Source: an uncultured Acetatifactor sp. | GTDB taxonomy: Bacteria > Bacillota > Clostridia > Lachnospirales > Lachnospiraceae | Length of the DNA: 64,000 bases | Reading direction: 5' to 3' | Assembly: GCA_910578185.1 (NCBI GenBank) | Contig: CAJTPN010000001.1 | Span: 196,745-260,744 of the forward strand | Part shown: positions 25,760-35,495 of the stretch, piece by piece | Position numbering within the stretch: the stretch's first letter is position 1 | Layout of the letters: each line of letters opens with the position of its first letter | Position numbers and translations under genes: made by a program | The notes under the pieces: generated by a model | Database searches by the model: none | The model's input: the letters and a program-made list of their open reading frames with translations, nothing else | What the model was told of the DNA's origin: nothing

Positions 25760-25916
25760 TTCCGGAAGGAATGTTAGATTTTAAAGTACAATTTGATAAA
25801 AATTCCAGTGCCGCATATCCGGTGTAGGCTTGCTATTTTATGGTGGGCGTGATACGATGGTAAGGAGCATTACAAAGGAGTCGGTACCTATAAATTTCTA
25901 TATGTTGGAAAAAAGC

Positions 25917-25944
25917 TTGCAATAATTTCAAGATATAGTAAAAT
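25917..25944 (+). promoter_or_regulatory. Promoter of the sortase-surface protein locus
   Basis: TTGCAA (25917-25922), 16-base spacer, TAAAAT (25939-25944), about 28 bases before the sortase start. Confidence 0.55.
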
Positions 25945-25978
25945 AGAATGTAAGAGTGAATACATACAAGGGAAGGTT

Positions 25979-27154
25979 ATGGCACAAAAGGTTTATACGG
26001 TGGAGGGCAGGCAGTTCCGGACAGAAGCGGATTATGCGCGTGCCAGACACGATAAGGAAATCATGGATAAGCTCCGTAAGGAGACAAATTTGAAGGACAG
26101 GAAGGAACTGGAAGCTTTGCGGAATCAACTGCAGGGCGGTGAATGGAAGTTTATGACGCTTTTGGGTCAGGATTTTCTGGAGGAAGTGGAAGGGCTGTTG
26201 AAAACGGCATCCATGGGCAAGGCGTCCAGGCGTGTCAGACGGGACAGCCAGAATTCATCCGCCGCAGGACGGACAGTGCCGGACAAGCAGAGGGTCGCTC
26301 CTGCTAAGAAGAGTGACCCGGCCATGGATGCGATTGTGGAAGAAGTGCTGATAGAACAGGAAAGACGCAGGAGAATTATTGTAGGTCTATGCAGTGCGGT
26401 GGCAGTGATTTGCCTTGGGTATTTCGGCATATATTCATATTTTCATCACCAGACGGAGAGCGCCTATCAGGAATTGATCAATATGAAGGACAATTTTGCG
26501 GTATCTGGTTCCGCTGCTCCAGATTCAGGGGGGCCTCTCTACACTTTGGACGATGCTCCCGAGTCGAAGGAAGTGCTGGAAGAATATAAAAAATTATTAA
26601 TTAAGAATAAAGGGCTTATTGGATGGATTAAAATTGACGATACAAATATAAACTATCCTGTTTTGCAGGCAGAGGATAATGAGTATTATCTGGATCATAA
26701 CATTAACCAGGAGTATGATGTAAACGGATCCATATTTATGGATAAGGATTGTGATGTATTAAAACCAAGTACCAATTTTATTCTGTATGGACATCATATG
26801 AATAATGGGATGATGTTTGGAAAGCTGGATTCTTATCAGAAAGAATCCTATTTTAAGGAACATCCCTATATCTATTTTGACACTATCTATGAGAAAGGGA
26901 TCTATGAGGTAATGTATGTGTTCCGGTCCAGAGTGTACAAAGAGACGGAGATTGTTTTCAAATATTATCAGTTTATAGATGCAAACAGTGAGAAGGAGTT
27001 TGATTCTTATATGGAAGAAATGGCTGCGCTGTCTCTCTATGATACGGGAGTGACGGCAAAGTACGGAGATCAGCTCCTTACCCTTTCCACCTGTGATTAC
27101 CAGGAGAAGGACGGGCGGTTTGTGGTAGTGGCTAAAAAGATCGCAAAGGAGTAA
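25979..27154 (+). CDS. Class B sortase with long N-terminal cytoplasmic extension
   Basis: This is a membrane transpeptidase that cuts a sorting motif between Thr and Gly and joins the protein to the wall. Residues 1-130 are cytoplasmic, charged and partly coiled-coil; one membrane segment follows (about 137-157, RRRRIIVGLCSAVAVICLGY shortened). The catalytic domain (about 205-390) has GWIKIDDTNINYPVLQ, catalytic His in YGHHM, catalytic Cys in TLSTC and an Arg in DGRFVVVAKK. The TLSTC and overall layout fit class B. The gene ends four bases before the large LRR protein, which ends in TPKTGD, its likely substrate. GGGAAGG precedes ATG 25979. Confidence 0.94.
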   Translation: MAQKVYTVEGRQFRTEADYARARHDKEIMDKLRKETNLKDRKELEALRNQLQGGEWKFMTLLGQDFLEEVEGLLKTASMGKASRRVRRDSQNSSAAGRTVPDKQRVAPAKKSDPAMDAIVEEVLIEQERRRRIIVGLCSAVAVICLGYFGIYSYFHHQTESAYQELINMKDNFAVSGSAAPDSGGPLYTLDDAPESKEVLEEYKKLLIKNKGLIGWIKIDDTNINYPVLQAEDNEYYLDHNINQEYDVNGSIFMDKDCDVLKPSTNFILYGHHMNNGMMFGKLDSYQKESYFKEHPYIYFDTIYEKGIYEVMYVFRSRVYKETEIVFKYYQFIDANSEKEFDSYMEEMAALSLYDTGVTAKYGDQLLTLSTCDYQEKDGRFVVVAKKIAKE

Positions 27155-27158
27155 AGAA

Positions 27159-30100
27159 ATGGCTGAAACTGTTGTGAAAAATGGCAAAAAGAAAAGAAGA
27201 AGACTGAAAAGATCGGTTCGAAAGACACTGGGAGCCTTATTCCTGGCGACGGCGCTTGTTGTGGCGGCGATTCCCGTGGATGGACTGCAGGCGGAAGAGA
27301 GCGGTACGCCGTCGGAAGGGGCCAGAGCGGATACCAACTGGACCCGTGCGAATAAAAAAGTTACCCTGAAGCTGAACAAAGAGGGAACCTCGGGGGTTGA
27401 CGATGTAAAGGTGAGCAATATACCTGACTTTGCTCCGGGGGATATCATTTATACCACCGGTGAGGGCCAGTTTCAGTTTGCATATGATTATTCTGCTACC
27501 AGTGGCAACAAAAAGGTTGCGGTGATCCTGGGGTATCAGAAGGGTGGTTCGCTGCCCGGAGGCGCTTTGACCATACCGGAATATGTGGATGCGTACAGGA
27601 ACTTTTCCACCGATACGTCCAGGGGTAATTATGTGGCGGTGAACGGTAATTCATGGTTCCTGTATTATCTGCGGGAATGGGAAGAAAATAAGCTGGATGC
27701 GGACGGAAATATCATATATAAGAAGGATGAGGATGGCAATGATACGGATGTGCCGGAGACGGTGACCAAGTCTGAAATGACGCCCTGTTATTCCACGTCA
27801 GTGGAAGTCTGGGCGGATAAGGAGCTGTATTATAATGACGGCGGCCTGGGCTCCAATAAACCTGTAGGACAGGATACGCCTGCGGCACCCACGGATACGA
27901 ATTATGTCAAGATTCTTGTAAGCGACGGAATGGAGCTGCAGCGGATTCATGATGCTGAGGTTTGGTATATCGGCAATCAGTATGTGACAGCGCAGAACGG
28001 CAACTGGGAAGTGGCAGAGGATATCACAAATCCTTCAGATGGCATCTTTGCCGGGGTTACGAACATTGAGACTTTGACCGTAACAGGAGATAAGCTTTGT
28101 GGTGTTGGTAATTATGCCTTTTATGATTGTACGAATTTGAAAAGTATTAAGCTAAATAATGGTCTGGATACCCTTGGCAACTTCGCCTTTGCAGAGTGTG
28201 CCAATATGCTGGCGGTGGATATTGATCCTTTGGCCAACTTAAAGGTTATCGGTGAACGGGCGTTTTATCATTGTCGAAGTATGCTTTCGTTTACGGCGCC
28301 TACGGGCTTGAAAAAGATCGGAGATTCCGCCTTTGAGGGATGCCGTTCCATGACGAGTGTGGAATTGATGCCGGGCGGCGCCAATGTAGTGCTGGATGAG
28401 CTGGGATATGATGTCTTTAAGGACTGTGAGGAGCTTAAGAGCGTTACTTTTCCCAGGGATTATGGTGAGACCAAGCTGCCGGTATCCACCTTTGCAGGTT
28501 GTTCCAAACTGGAGTTTATCGCTACATCCAACCCGAACTTCAATTTGGTGGACGATACGGAAGTTAATTATACCATACAGGATTTAAAAGCCATATTGCC
28601 GGAAGGATTTTATTTGAGAGGTCTGGAGAATTCTCCGCTTCATAAAACCGCCACAGAAAATGCCATTGCGTTTTGTTATTTTGACGGAACAAAGAACGTA
28701 TATGAATTGACTGTGCTGGACGAGAATAATCAGCCCATAGCTATTTATCGGGTGGATGAGAATAATCAGCTGGTGTACTGCTGGATTAAGCCGGATCTGG
28801 AGGAGGTGGTCATTCCGCCTGCTATCGGTCCGTACAATGTTAAGGAGATCGACGAATATACTTTTCAGAACAACTGTTCCTTAAAGGCGATTACAATACC
28901 GGCTTCCATTACGACGATTGCGGCAAATGCGTTCAGAGGCTGTCATCATTTGCTGAATGTTACATTTGTGGATCCTTCCGATCTGACCATAGGACAGGGA
29001 GCGTTCCAGACCCAGGCTGTATCGGGGCATAGGACGGATTGTACCAATCAGGAGTTGGAGAAGGCGCCGGTTTTGAACTTCGTAGGACCGATTAAAGAGG
29101 ACTCTGCTCCCTATGTGTATGCAATGGATCCCGGAAACAGGATCAATGTGGGGACACAGGATATTACCTTTATTACCTATTATAGCGGATGGCCCACCAG
29201 CTTGAAGGTACAGTATGATCCTTCAACAGATAAGAATACTTTGCTGGATTATCCAACATTGAATGATTTGGCGCAGTACAACGCTTCTTCGTCTGCAAAT
29301 TGGCCTCCTTATATGACTGCGGATTATGCAAAAGCGGCTTCCAATGCGGTTGCAAAGTATTTTGGAACGTATGTACCAGATGCGACGAATCCCAATGATT
29401 CTACGATTATGACGGATTATGAGAAGGAGATTGTCAATGCCGCGCTGAATCTGGTGCTGCCAAAGGGAATCGAAGCCATCGGGACGGCTGCTAACGGTGA
29501 CGGGCTGTTTAAATATAAGGAAAGCCAGGATGTGTCCACGGGAAGCGTGGATATCACCAAGACGCTGACAGCGGAAGGAATCCAGGAAGTTGCAAAGGAA
29601 GCCTTTGCGGACTGTGCCAATATGAGCACAATTATTTTGGGCAGCGAAACTACGGCCATCGGAGATTATGCTTTTAGAAACTGCGATAAACTTACTACGG
29701 TAAGTGTTCCTGCCACAGTGGAAAAGTTGGGATTGAGTCCGTTTATCGATTGTGACAATCTGGCAGATGTGAATTTTAATTCCAGTACGCATTTTATATG
29801 CACGGATTCCATTATATTTGGACTTGACGAGGACGGCAATAAGGTAAGTCTGGTGGAATATCTCAACGGAAGAACCAGTACCAATGTAAAGGCTTCCGAT
29901 TTGGAAGGTGTTTTACAGATTTGTGAGGAAGCTTTCCGCGGTACCAATGTACTTATGGTAGATTTAAGCAGTACAAAAGTTGCGGATATACCTGCCAGGG
30001 CTTTTAAGGATACCCAGGCCCTTGTGTCCGTTTCACTGCCAAACACCAGTGTCAGTATTGGTGAGGCTGCCTTTGAAAACAGTGGAATCAAGTTCCTGCG

Positions 30101-32174
30101 GCAGATTCCGGAAGGTCTTACGGTTATTCATACCAATGCTTTTAACGGCGTGAATGCGGTGGAGTTTGAATGTGTGGAGGGCAGTGCTGCGCAGAAGTAC
30201 GCGGATGTATATAGCAATATCACTTGGAATCCCTATGTACCTCCCATCTATTATAAAATAACTTTTATGATGGAGGATGAAAACGGCAACTGGAAGGTAT
30301 TGAAGGAAGATAATGTGCTGCAGGGAGAAGACGCTGTCCCGCCCGAAATGGAGCCAAAGGAAGGCTATGAGATTGTGTGGACCGGGCCATATCCTTACAC
30401 CAATGTAACACATGACGCAACGCTCACCCTGGAATATAGAGAGATTATGTTCACTGTGACGTTTCTGGACTCTTCCAACGAAGAGTATAAGGTGATCAGA
30501 GAAGTACCCTACGGCAAGGATGCAGAGCCGCCCCAGGATCCTGTGAGAGACGGATATGTATTTACGGGCTGGTATCCTTCCATTGAGAAGGTGACCAAGA
30601 GCTTTGAGACATTTGCACAGTATGATAAGGCAGACGCCACAATTACGGTTCGTTTCCTGGATCATGACGGTACGGTGCTTATCGTCCGCAAGGTAGTGCC
30701 GGGCGAGGATGCGGATCCGCCTAAGGATCCTGAGAGAGAAGGCTATACCTTTACGGGATGGAACGGCACTTATACGAAGGTTACCAAGGATATTGATATC
30801 TATGCAACTTATGAGAAGATCGATTCTTCCGAAACCAGGCTTAGGGTGCGATTTATAGATTGGGATGAGACGGTTTTGCGCTCTGTTCTGGTATTGCCTG
30901 GCGAGGATGCCACACCGCCTGCGGATCCGGAGAGGAGAGGTTATACGTTTACCGGATGGCGGAACAGCTTTACAAATGTCCAGGAAGACGTGGATGTGTA
31001 TGCGCAGTATGAGAGAATGAGTGATTTTGACTTACAGCACACCGTAACTTTCATTGACTATGATGATAAGGTACTCTATACCCAGAAGGTGTATGACGGG
31101 GAAAATGCCATCATTCCTCAAAATCCTACCAGAGAGGGCTACACTTTTACCGGATGGCGGCCTGCACCCGAAAAGGTCTCCAAGGACATGGAGACTTACG
31201 CCCAATATGAGCGATCTACCGGTGGGGGCGACGGCAATGGAGGTAATGGCAACGGCAACGGTACGACAGGTTCCGGCAATACTACGGGTTCCGGTAATAC
31301 CGCAGGTTCCATTCATACTTTGATGGTGCGGAACGGAAGCGGATCAGGAAGCTATGTGACAGGTGCGCAGATCATTGTAAGCGCCAACAATCCTCCCGAT
31401 GGTCAGGTATTTAACGGATGGACGATCAGTCCTTCCAGTACGGTTGTGACGGATAAGAAGCTTTCCACTATTGTGGTAACTATGCCAAATAACGATGTGG
31501 CGCTTGTGGCAAACTATGTGACAGGTTCTGGTAACAGTTCCTCAAATCGTCCCAGTGGAGGCAATCAGGTTTCTAACGGCAACACAACGGTGGTGATTGA
31601 TAAGAACGGAATTTCCAATACGGGTGTGGTTTCCGGTACCGTTAATGGTTCCTCCGATAATTTTACCATCAAGGTCTCGGAGAATACTGCGGCTACGGAG
31701 GCAATTATAAAGGCATTGCTGGCAGAATTCGGCAGTCTTGACAATATAAAATATGTGCCCATGGATATATCTCTGTATGATGTCACGGGAACAAAAAAGA
31801 TTACAGATACAACAGGCTTGAAGATAACCATCACGCTGCCCATACCGGATTCACTGATTTCCTATGCGGGGAATAATAAAGTGGCAGGTGTAGTGAATGA
31901 CAGACTGGATAAGATGTCGGTTAAATTTACTACGATCAACGGAGTGTCTTGTGTTACGTTTTCGGCGGAGCATTTTTCGCCTTATGTGATCTATGTAGAC
32001 ACGGGGAATGTATCCTCTTCAGGACCGGTTTCAGACAGCACGCCAAAGACTGGGGACGGTATTCATCCTAAGTGGTTCCTGTCAATCGGATTGGCCAGCT
32101 TATCCTTTGTGCTGTTCATGCAGAAGGATAACAGAAAAAACAAAAAGAAACAAAAGGTGGCGGCAAGAGTGTAA
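27159..32174 (+). CDS. Giant cell-wall-anchored LRR and InlB-repeat surface protein
   Basis: The protein has 1671 residues. A long signal peptide with a very basic n-region (KKKRRRLKRSVRK) ends near DGLQAEESG. Residues about 280-1010 contain BspA-type leucine-rich repeats (LRR_5) such as IGDYAFRNCDKLTTV. Residues about 1030-1352 hold five InlB-like B-repeats of about 65 residues; four share GYxFTGW and end in QYE or TYE. A Gly/Asn/Thr linker, another repeat-like domain and a beta-rich domain follow (to about 1625). The end has the motif TPKTGD, a membrane segment and a KNKKKQK tail. The motif fits the [SN]PxTG type used by class B sortases, and the sortase is directly upstream. Likely adhesion or host/mucin interaction. 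Confidence 0.94.
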   Translation: MAETVVKNGKKKRRRLKRSVRKTLGALFLATALVVAAIPVDGLQAEESGTPSEGARADTNWTRANKKVTLKLNKEGTSGVDDVKVSNIPDFAPGDIIYTTGEGQFQFAYDYSATSGNKKVAVILGYQKGGSLPGGALTIPEYVDAYRNFSTDTSRGNYVAVNGNSWFLYYLREWEENKLDADGNIIYKKDEDGNDTDVPETVTKSEMTPCYSTSVEVWADKELYYNDGGLGSNKPVGQDTPAAPTDTNYVKILVSDGMELQRIHDAEVWYIGNQYVTAQNGNWEVAEDITNPSDGIFAGVTNIETLTVTGDKLCGVGNYAFYDCTNLKSIKLNNGLDTLGNFAFAECANMLAVDIDPLANLKVIGERAFYHCRSMLSFTAPTGLKKIGDSAFEGCRSMTSVELMPGGANVVLDELGYDVFKDCEELKSVTFPRDYGETKLPVSTFAGCSKLEFIATSNPNFNLVDDTEVNYTIQDLKAILPEGFYLRGLENSPLHKTATENAIAFCYFDGTKNVYELTVLDENNQPIAIYRVDENNQLVYCWIKPDLEEVVIPPAIGPYNVKEIDEYTFQNNCSLKAITIPASITTIAANAFRGCHHLLNVTFVDPSDLTIGQGAFQTQAVSGHRTDCTNQELEKAPVLNFVGPIKEDSAPYVYAMDPGNRINVGTQDITFITYYSGWPTSLKVQYDPSTDKNTLLDYPTLNDLAQYNASSSANWPPYMTADYAKAASNAVAKYFGTYVPDATNPNDSTIMTDYEKEIVNAALNLVLPKGIEAIGTAANGDGLFKYKESQDVSTGSVDITKTLTAEGIQEVAKEAFADCANMSTIILGSETTAIGDYAFRNCDKLTTVSVPATVEKLGLSPFIDCDNLADVNFNSSTHFICTDSIIFGLDEDGNKVSLVEYLNGRTSTNVKASDLEGVLQICEEAFRGTNVLMVDLSSTKVADIPARAFKDTQALVSVSLPNTSVSIGEAAFENSGIKFLRQIPEGLTVIHTNAFNGVNAVEFECVEGSAAQKYADVYSNITWNPYVPPIYYKITFMMEDENGNWKVLKEDNVLQGEDAVPPEMEPKEGYEIVWTGPYPYTNVTHDATLTLEYREIMFTVTFLDSSNEEYKVIREVPYGKDAEPPQDPVRDGYVFTGWYPSIEKVTKSFETFAQYDKADATITVRFLDHDGTVLIVRKVVPGEDADPPKDPEREGYTFTGWNGTYTKVTKDIDIYATYEKIDSSETRLRVRFIDWDETVLRSVLVLPGEDATPPADPERRGYTFTGWRNSFTNVQEDVDVYAQYERMSDFDLQHTVTFIDYDDKVLYTQKVYDGENAIIPQNPTREGYTFTGWRPAPEKVSKDMETYAQYERSTGGGDGNGGNGNGNGTTGSGNTTGSGNTAGSIHTLMVRNGSGSGSYVTGAQIIVSANNPPDGQVFNGWTISPSSTVVTDKKLSTIVVTMPNNDVALVANYVTGSGNSSSNRPSGGNQVSNGNTTVVIDKNGISNTGVVSGTVNGSSDNFTIKVSENTAATEAIIKALLAEFGSLDNIKYVPMDISLYDVTGTKKITDTTGLKITITLPIPDSLISYAGNNKVAGVVNDRLDKMSVKFTTINGVSCVTFSAEHFSPYVIYVDTGNVSSSGPVSDSTPKTGDGIHPKWFLSIGLASLSFVLFMQKDNRKNKKKQKVAARV
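30251..31215 (+). repeat. Tandem InlB-type B-repeats within the giant surface protein
   Basis: Five repeats of about 190 bases each. The last four are closely related (GYVFTGW, GYTFTGW three times); the first is divergent (GYEIVWTG). They are coding repeats prone to copy-number change. Confidence 0.85.
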
Positions 32175-32214
32175 AGTGCTTCACGAATTGTATGTGACAT
32201 GAGGGAGTATAAGT

Positions 32215-34482
32215 ATGAGACAAAATCATAATCCCAAAAGAAAACAGCGTTTTTTGGGTGTCCTGATGATAGTGATGGCACTGGTCATCATGCAGCTTCC
32301 GGTATCGGAAGTAGATGCGGCGGCATCTACTTCCGATTTTAGAATCAACGGAAGTACACTGGTCAAATATCGGGGAACAGATAAGAATGTGACGCTCCCC
32401 AGTACAATAGAAGTGATCGGCAGGGGCGCTTTTGAAGACAATACAAATATTGAATTGGTGGTGATTCCGAATTCCGTGAAACGCATTGATCCTTATGCCT
32501 TCTGGGGATGCAGTAATCTGGATACGGTGGTTCTGGGACAGGGACTGAGTGACGTGGGAGATTATGCTTTTGCAGGGTGTAAGGGACTGGAACAGATGTC
32601 GATTCCATCCAACATCACGGCGATAGGTATTGAAGCCTTTGCGGACTGTGTCAATATGGAGGATATCAGCATTCCGGCCGAAACGGTAAGGATACATGAG
32701 ACAGCTTTTGACGGCTGTTATCATTTAACGATTCATTGTGATGCCGGTAGTGTTGCCGAGGCATTTGCCCGCGATTTTTATGAGCGCAGAAAAGAGTGGG
32801 CGGAGTATGAAGATGTGCCCGGAGATTTGCCGTCCGATTCCGAAGGCCCGGATATGGCGACACCAACGCCGTCACCGACGCCTGTGGAGGAATCCATAGT
32901 TGGAACTACACATATTGTAGGTAATCAGGCGGTGTTTCTGGTTGATAATCAAAAGATGAAAGTGTATGAAGGGACGCCCGAATCGGAATTGGTAAATCGG
33001 CCTCTTGCAGATTTGATGGGAAACGGCGGAATTCCCAAATATGCGGTGGTTGATGGAGAAATAGTGGCGGATCAGGCTTATTACCAGAGCACAGGTGTGG
33101 GAAATGTGGTTTTGGCCGACGGAATCAAGGAGATTGGAGAGTTTGCCTTTGCCAGGAGTACGATTGCTTCTCTTGTTTTGCCCGAAGGTACGGAGCGTAT
33201 TGCTTACGGAGCCTTTTATCACTGCGGCTCTCTGACAAATGTAACGCTTCCTGAAACGATTATGTATGTGGAACCTAAAGCATTTTCATATACCCCGTGG
33301 GTAGAAAATTTCCTGAAGGCCGGTGCCGGAGAAGGAGACTTCTTAATAGAAGGCGGTGTGTTAATTGCCTATCGCGGCAGTAAGCAAAGTGTGACGATTC
33401 CGGAAGGCGTGCGGGTCATTGCGGCTGAGGCTTTTCGCGGCCATACGGAGATAAGGAGTGTGGCATTGCCGGACAGTTTGCTTGTGATTGGTGAGGGTGC
33501 TTTTGAGGGCTGTAATCAGCTGAGACGGATTGTCTTTGGCCGAAATGTGGAAGAAATACTGGACAGAGCTTTTGCGGGAATAAATCCTCTGTTGGTAAGC
33601 TTATCCTTGCCGGCGTCGGTAAAGAAACTTGGACTGCAGGCATTTGGCGATATACGAATTCAATACGAAGGGGAGGAACCGGAGCACACATATGAGACGA
33701 CTGCCACCAGGCTCTCCAATGAGGATTACAGAATATATGACAATACGGAAGGACAGACTCCCGGTGTGACCGTAACAGGATTGGAGGGAGCGTCTGCCGC
33801 CATGGAAGAGGCAGACAGGAGTTATACCTTATCTGTTGAGACTTTGGAAAAGAGCGTCCACATGGAGAAGGCTTGTATGCGCATTTTCCAGGTGGAGCTT
33901 CCAAAAGATCGAATGATTTACCAGTTGACGCTGACAGACGAAAGTAATATCCCGCTGAAAAAACTGGGAGATCGGATTTTGACAGTAATTCTTCCATTGC
34001 CGGACTTTCTTTCAGGTCAAAAACTTAGATTGCTGGCATTAGACAGGAACGGACAAATGGAGAATACTCCTGTGGAACGAGTCACTGTGGATGGTGTGGA
34101 AGCGATTCGTTTCCGTACCGGATATCCCACACAGTTTGTTTTGTATGGGACGGGAGCGGCGGACGCCGGGGAGAAGCCTCTTGAAGTAGAAGCACTTGTG
34201 CTTTATGGACAGCATCCGGAGGAAAGCGGCCAGAAGCTTCAGGACAGAAATGGGTTTATGCTGTGTGGGACGGAAAGCTCAGAGACTGATGATAAGCTTT
34301 TGGAAGGCAGTATGACGGTGGCTCGGCAGGCTGCGGCGCCCGGAAGAGCAGTGGAGGGCGGCAGTTTCAGCCGGCTCGGTGTGAGAGATCTTTTACACAG
34401 ACCTGGCATATGGGTGGGAAGCGGTTTGCTGATAACTGGCTGTATTCTATTGCTGGCTGGAAACATAAAAAGGAAACTTTAA
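32215..34482 (+). CDS. Secreted LRR surface protein without sorting motif
   Basis: The protein has 755 residues. A signal peptide (basic start, LMIVMALVIMQLPV, cleavage near VDAAAS) is followed by BspA-type leucine-rich repeats in two blocks (about 40-175 and 300-480) around an Asp/Thr/Pro linker. Residues about 545-645 form a beta domain whose end, FRTGYPTQFVLYGTG, matches the end of the equivalent domain in the preceding gene (FSAEHFSPYVIYVDTG). A long acidic linker leads to a membrane segment (GSGLLITGCILLLAG) and KRKL tail. No LPxTG-like motif is present before that segment, so it is probably kept in the membrane. It starts 40 bases behind its paralog. Confidence 0.9.
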   Translation: MRQNHNPKRKQRFLGVLMIVMALVIMQLPVSEVDAAASTSDFRINGSTLVKYRGTDKNVTLPSTIEVIGRGAFEDNTNIELVVIPNSVKRIDPYAFWGCSNLDTVVLGQGLSDVGDYAFAGCKGLEQMSIPSNITAIGIEAFADCVNMEDISIPAETVRIHETAFDGCYHLTIHCDAGSVAEAFARDFYERRKEWAEYEDVPGDLPSDSEGPDMATPTPSPTPVEESIVGTTHIVGNQAVFLVDNQKMKVYEGTPESELVNRPLADLMGNGGIPKYAVVDGEIVADQAYYQSTGVGNVVLADGIKEIGEFAFARSTIASLVLPEGTERIAYGAFYHCGSLTNVTLPETIMYVEPKAFSYTPWVENFLKAGAGEGDFLIEGGVLIAYRGSKQSVTIPEGVRVIAAEAFRGHTEIRSVALPDSLLVIGEGAFEGCNQLRRIVFGRNVEEILDRAFAGINPLLVSLSLPASVKKLGLQAFGDIRIQYEGEEPEHTYETTATRLSNEDYRIYDNTEGQTPGVTVTGLEGASAAMEEADRSYTLSVETLEKSVHMEKACMRIFQVELPKDRMIYQLTLTDESNIPLKKLGDRILTVILPLPDFLSGQKLRLLALDRNGQMENTPVERVTVDGVEAIRFRTGYPTQFVLYGTGAADAGEKPLEVEALVLYGQHPEESGQKLQDRNGFMLCGTESSETDDKLLEGSMTVARQAAAPGRAVEGGSFSRLGVRDLLHRPGIWVGSGLLITGCILLLAGNIKRKL

Positions 34483-34539
34483 AGCAGGCCAAGACGTATC
34501 CGTTTAAATTTAACATGGCTTATATATTAGAACATCATG

Positions 34540-34586
34540 AAGTTCCCGGCATACAATAATTAAAAGTATATGCCGGGAACTTTTTT
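34540..34586 (+). terminator. Intrinsic terminator after the surface protein locus
   Basis: A 14-base-pair stem (34540-34553 with 34569-34582) is followed by six T. The subtilase ATG lies only four bases behind the T-run. Confidence 0.9.
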
Positions 34587-34589
34587 ATT

Positions 34590-35495
34590 ATGCAGCGCGT
34601 GAGAAAATTGGTAGCCGCAAATATTGAAAACGGAGTGGACGGCAGCGGAGTGGTGGTTGCGGTACTTGATACAGGGATGGGAAGTCATCCTGATCTGCTG
34701 AACAGGGCTGTTTGTTTTCGTGATTTTGTGGGCCACAGAAATTTAATGTATGATAATAACGGCCACGGAACGCATGTGTGCGGAATCCTATGCGGCAGTG
34801 GAAGGCTTTCTTCGGGTCAGTATCGGGGCTTGGCTCCGGGCGTAAAACTGGTGGTGGGAAAGGTTTTGGATGAAAAAGGGGACGGTTGTGCGGAAACGAT
34901 GTTGCAAGGCCTGGATTGGATTTTGCATGTCAGGAAAAAATATGGTATCAGAATCTTAAATATTTCCGTAGGAATCGGAAACCTGGATGAATGGGAGAAG
35001 GAAAGGGCACTGCAATACAAGATAGAAGAAATATGGGAAAGCGGAATATTGGTGATATGTGCCGCAGGTAACAAGGGGCCGGGCGATGGTACCGTTTCCT
35101 CTGTAGGAGGCAGTAACCGGGTAGTGACTGTGGGCTGTCATGACGGGAGCTATGGCAGAGATAATCCGGGGAGATGCGAGTCCTATTCCGGAAGGGGAAT
35201 ACCGGGCAGCCCAATTCGTAAACCGGATCTGGTAGCTCCCGGAACCGATATCGTCTCATGTAATGTACATTATCGCAGGTTTGGCAGTAAGAATGCAAAT
35301 GCTTATATTGCCAAAAGCGGTACCTCCATGGCGACGCCGATGGTATCTGGGGCGGCTGCCTTACTGTTACAGAAATGTCCGGACTGTACCAATGAAGAAT
35401 GTAAACAGAAACTGCAGTTTTCTGCCACGGATCTGGGACTTCCTTGGAACAGACAGGGATGGGGAATGCTGCATGTGGGAAGATTGTTGAGTTAA
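34590..35495 (+). CDS. Subtilisin-like serine protease (S8), no signal peptide
   Basis: The 301-residue protein is almost only the catalytic domain. The triad is present: Asp in AVLDTGMG (near residue 30), His in GHGTHVCG (near 55) and Ser in SGTSMATPM (near 248), with the oxyanion Asn in AAGNKGPG. No signal peptide or propeptide can be seen, so it is probably cytoplasmic, like Bacillus intracellular subtilisins, or exported by another route. The ATG at 34590 follows a terminator T-run and has no ribosome binding site; no earlier start exists in frame (a stop lies at 34557). GTG 34599 or TTG 34608 are weaker alternatives. Expression control is therefore unclear. Confidence 0.88.
   Translation: MQRVRKLVAANIENGVDGSGVVVAVLDTGMGSHPDLLNRAVCFRDFVGHRNLMYDNNGHGTHVCGILCGSGRLSSGQYRGLAPGVKLVVGKVLDEKGDGCAETMLQGLDWILHVRKKYGIRILNISVGIGNLDEWEKERALQYKIEEIWESGILVICAAGNKGPGDGTVSSVGGSNRVVTVGCHDGSYGRDNPGRCESYSGRGIPGSPIRKPDLVAPGTDIVSCNVHYRRFGSKNANAYIAKSGTSMATPMVSGAAALLLQKCPDCTNEECKQKLQFSATDLGLPWNRQGWGMLHVGRLLS

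Noticed and set aside
25383..25784. Plus-strand Pro/His/Gln-rich frame opposite the Cys-rich gene
   Set aside because: It is the complement of the GCATCC/GCCGCA repeats and lacks a ribosome binding site; the minus frame has one and a promoter.
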